The translations under genes were made by a program, and so were the position numbers. 64,000 bases of DNA. Source: Heterocephalus glaber. Taxonomy: Eukaryota > Chordata > Mammalia > Rodentia > Bathyergidae. A model generated the notes under the pieces. It searched no databases. It was given only the letters and a program-made list of their open reading frames with translations, and was not told the origin of the DNA. The stretch spans positions 14,367,555 through 14,431,554 of the forward strand of contig NW_004624784.1 in assembly GCF_000247695.1 (NCBI RefSeq). The letters are read 5' to 3'. Shown piece by piece: positions 61,133 through 64,000 of the stretch. Numbering within the stretch: position 1 is the first letter of the stretch; each line of letters begins with the position of its first letter.

Positions 61133-64000
61133 TTATAGTTCATCATTCTTTAAAGGCCGCTTCTGTCCTGCCGGCTGCTCCTTCTGCTCAGCTTCTGTTA
61201 GGAGTTGGGTACAGCAGGTCAAACAGACATAAGTGGCCCCAGCTCTCTGTAGATAATTTCCCTCTAGGCCCAGCGGCTGCCCAGCATCCTCCACTCCAAC
61301 CTCACCTGCTTCAGGACCTCCTAACTCCGGGGCCTCAGGGTCTGCTGGTTCAGATCCTGCATTTTGGAAGGAGTAGTTTAGTCTCTGCAGGTTTAAGGAG
61401 GGGTGGCAAACTATTTCTGTAGATAGCCAGCTAATAAGTATTTGGGGATGTGTAGGACACAGCAGGTCTATTTGCCTAATTAAAAAAAACTTTTTTTAAA
61501 GTAACGGTCATCCACAGCTCAAGAGCCATCTAGCAACAGGCCGTGCCTGCCGATGTGTGGACCCCCGCCAGCTGACACAATGTCCCCATTCCCAACCGCG
61601 GTTTCCCCAACTCACCAGTCTCTACTTTCTCGGGCTCTGCAATGGGCTTTGCATCTTCAGTCTGGCCTGGAGGGAAAGCAGGAGTAAGATGGCACCCCAG
61701 GAGGGAAAGGCGGCCTTCTCTCTGCCGGCTGGCACCTGCAGCCAGGCTCCCTGCCTCACCTGCTGGCGGGATGACGTCCTCCTGGTCACTTGCACTGGCA
61801 TTGAGCGGAGGCTCTGACTGGGTACCATTCTTGTCCTTGGGCCGGGGCCGAGGTTTGGCAAACTTGGCCTTGTTGAGCAGATACTGCACCTCACGGTCCA
61901 GTGCCATCATCTTAGCCTCAATGTCTTTCGATAGCAGCACAGGCTTCTCTGTGGCAAGAAGCTTGGCCTGCTCAGCCACAGTTGCATTCTTCCAGGCCTG
62001 TGTGGGAGGCAGGACAAGCTCAGAGAGTGTCCTGGAGAAAGAAGGTATCTGTTCCAGATGAAATCGTGCCCCCAACCAGCCTCCAACTTTTCCCACAGCC
62101 CAGAGATCTCGGTCACGCTTGGCCATTGGCCCCATGGTGCCAGCTAAGTGTCCAGTCACATAATTGCAAAGTGATTACCCAAGTCTCATTGATGACTTTC
62201 TCTAATGTTGTCATCTCCACCTCAGTGAAGATCTGGTCCATCTCTGGGAGAAGCCGGGCACCCCTGGAAGCCGAGAGGAGATCAGCCCAGGAAGCAGAGG
62301 TGCCTGGGGTGGGAGGGCGGGGAGCTATATCTATGGCAGGAATGAACAGAGAAGGAAGGGCACAGGACCACGCACTTGAGGAATATGCTGGAATGGTTGA
62401 GGAGACTGTCAAGAGCAGACAACCGTTCAGGCCACTTCTTGCGCTCTTCTACCCGAAAAAACAGTCCTAGGCACAGCTTCCTCAGCTCAGCCAGCTTCTC
62501 CTTCAACATCTGATGGGCATGAGCAGAGGGGTTGAAGAGATGGTAAGAGAACCCTGAGGAGTTGGTCCTCCATCCATTTTGTTTGTGGTGCTGGGGACTG
62601 CTTTTTTTTTTTTTTTGAGACAGGGTCTTGCTATGCAGTTCAGGCTGGCCTTGAATTCACAACAACCCTCCTGCCTCAGCCTTCCAAGTGCTGGGATTAT
62701 AGGCACACTCCTCCATACCTGCCTAGGTGCTGAGGATTGAACACAGGAATTCTCATGCTAGGTAACCTCTACCTTTGAACTACACCCCCACCCAGTCCAT
62801 CCCCATTTTCTCCTGAGACAGTCTCACTATGTTGCAGAGCCTGGCCTCAACTTCTGGGCTCAACTGATCTTCCTGTCCCAGTTTCCTGAACAGCTGGGAC
62901 TAAGGTCCACACTACTACACCTGGATGTGTCTTTTTTTTTTTTTTTTTTTTTTTGCAGTGCTAGGGACTGAACCCAGGGCCTTATGCATACTAGGTAAGC
63001 TCTCTACTACTGAGCTACACCCCAGGGCTGAAATATTTATGGTCTCACACCCCTGTTTTTCTCACTCTCTGACTCTGGATGAGGAGGGCGAGAGCTCCCA
63101 TCCCATCTATCATGTCCTGGGAGGCTCCTCACCACAGTGTTGGCTGCAAAGCCCTCATCCTCTAGCCAGGTGGATGCAGCACCGAGTTTCCCAGCGATCT
63201 CTTCACGCTGTTCCTCTGTGGACACTTCCTGATACTCGGGCTGGTATAGCTTGTCCTAGGAAGGGACACAAACGCAGGCATGCAATAGGCCCAAGGGCAG
63301 GGCTCAGAGCACACACCCTCAAACCCAAGTCCCAGGGCCAGAAGGTGCTGCCCCAGCCTGCCAACCTGGGTTTCAAAGATAAAGGCTTCCAAGCTATTGG
63401 CAGCTTTCTCCCGTTCCTGTTTCTCTAGGTCTCGTAGGGTCAAGTCCTCAAGTCTGCAGGATGAGGGAGAGGGTGAGTTAGGACTCCTACCAGCCCTCCA
63501 AGGTGCGTTACACACACACGCACATGCACGTGCACAATTTCTACTTACTTCTGCACTGAATGAGCCAGCTCATCCTCTGGCAAGTCAGGCAGGTCCAGAA
63601 CAACCAGCTCCACCCCAATCTCCTCCACCATTCTCTGCTTCCGGGCAAGCTTCTGCTTCTTTTCTTCCTCAGGGGCTGGAGGGGCACCTTCAGGCCCTGC
63701 CTCCCCCTTCTCACTGGGCTTCTGGGTGGGAAGAATTGAGACATCAGGAAGAGCCTTGGCTTCCTCCTAGGCCTCCATTCCCTCCTTCAGCTCCTGAGTC
63801 CACTGGTCTTCTCTGCCCATAGCTCACCTGGGCCTCAGACTTGTCCCCATTTTCTTTTTCGGTGGGCTTTTCCCCCTCAGCGGCTGTGTCTCCTTTGGGC
63901 TTAGTGGGTGGAGGCTGAGAGGTTCCCTCCACTGGGGCCTCAGCTTCCTCCTTGAGGTCTATCTGCTCCCCAGGCTCATCCTTGCCTCCCTCAGCGGGGC
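61133..64000 (-). CDS. HYOU1: Hypoxia up-regulated 1 (ORP150/GRP170), C-terminal 391 aa
   Basis: HYOU1 is the large ER-lumen Hsp110-type chaperone. It binds unfolded proteins, acts as a nucleotide exchange factor for BiP and protects cells from hypoxia and ER stress. Minus-strand exons are >64000-63828, 63721-63549, 63453-63366, 63255-63133, 62509-62376, 62263-62179, 61997-61760, 61666-61616, 61356-61306 and 61194-61133. Phases close exactly. The visible part starts in the acidic, low-complexity insert (KPTEKENGDKSEAQ), then EEIGVELVVLDLPDLPE, the helical lid (LTLRDLEKQEREKAANSLEAF, REEIAGKLGAASTWLEDEG, RVEERKKWPERLSALD), the Lys/Pro-rich tail FAKPRPRPKDKNGT, and the end KRPLKNDEL. NDEL is the ER-retrieval signal. 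Five N-glycosylation sequons are present (NHS, NET, NAT, NGT, NAS). The N-terminal ATPase part lies beyond the window edge. Confidence 0.97.

Noticed and set aside
61530..62159. A 209-codon minus-strand frame as a separate protein
   Set aside because: It is HYOU1 exon 61760-61997 read through into its introns.

Overview
This is nuclear DNA from a mammal, almost certainly a non-murid rodent. Multi-exon genes have GT-AG introns. The spacer is packed with 7SL-derived B1-like SINEs and with tRNA-derived ID-type SINEs that end in a GGTACC-A(n) tail. The ID variant suggests Castorimorpha (beaver or kangaroo-rat relatives), but I cannot prove the species. Six genes appear in the order FOXR1(+), CENATAC/CCDC84(+), RPS25(-), TRAPPC4(+), SLC37A4(-), HYOU1(-, C-terminal part only). 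This is the gene order of human 11q23.3. I rebuilt every intron-exon junction by hand, and all reading frames close exactly. FOXR1 is 293 aa, CENATAC 332 aa, RPS25 125 aa, TRAPPC4 219 aa and SLC37A4 429 aa. The last 391 residues of HYOU1 end in the ER-retrieval signal NDEL.

Layout: 1-1740 is SINE-rich upstream DNA. FOXR1 runs from about 1.9 to 14.1 kb; its 9 kb first intron holds an antisense L1 carrying a CETN3 retropseudogene. From 14.1 to 27.6 kb there is an intergenic repeat field with a Tigger fossil, an MMGT1 retropseudogene, a class II ERV LTR with a lysine-type primer-binding site, and a pair of related LTRs nested in opposite orientation. CENATAC spans 27.8-39.57 kb and ends tail-to-tail with RPS25 (39.53-42.6 kb); their poly(A) signals lie 2 bp apart on opposite strands. 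RPS25 and TRAPPC4 (43.0-46.97 kb) are divergent across a 400 bp CpG/ETS promoter. SLC37A4 (47.8 to about 54.2 kb) faces TRAPPC4 tail-to-tail. It has a TATA/HNF1-like proximal promoter and a separate CpG/ETS promoter candidate. From 54.4 to 59.7 kb is repeats, followed by the HYOU1 3'UTR and its last ten coding exons.

The genes are not an operon and their jobs are mostly unrelated: a forkhead transcription factor, a minor-spliceosome factor, a 40S ribosomal protein, a vesicle-tethering subunit, an ER glucose-6-phosphate transporter and an ER chaperone. SLC37A4 and HYOU1 both work in the ER. I see no CRISPR array, phage, operon or new enzymatic system. The points worth a second look are regulatory or transposon-derived: overlapping convergent 3' ends, an intragenic duplication in TRAPPC4, SINE/L1 sequence abutting exons, nested LTRs and a guanine-run array in the HYOU1 3'UTR. 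There are two assembly gaps, at 9182-10101 and 22814-22913.
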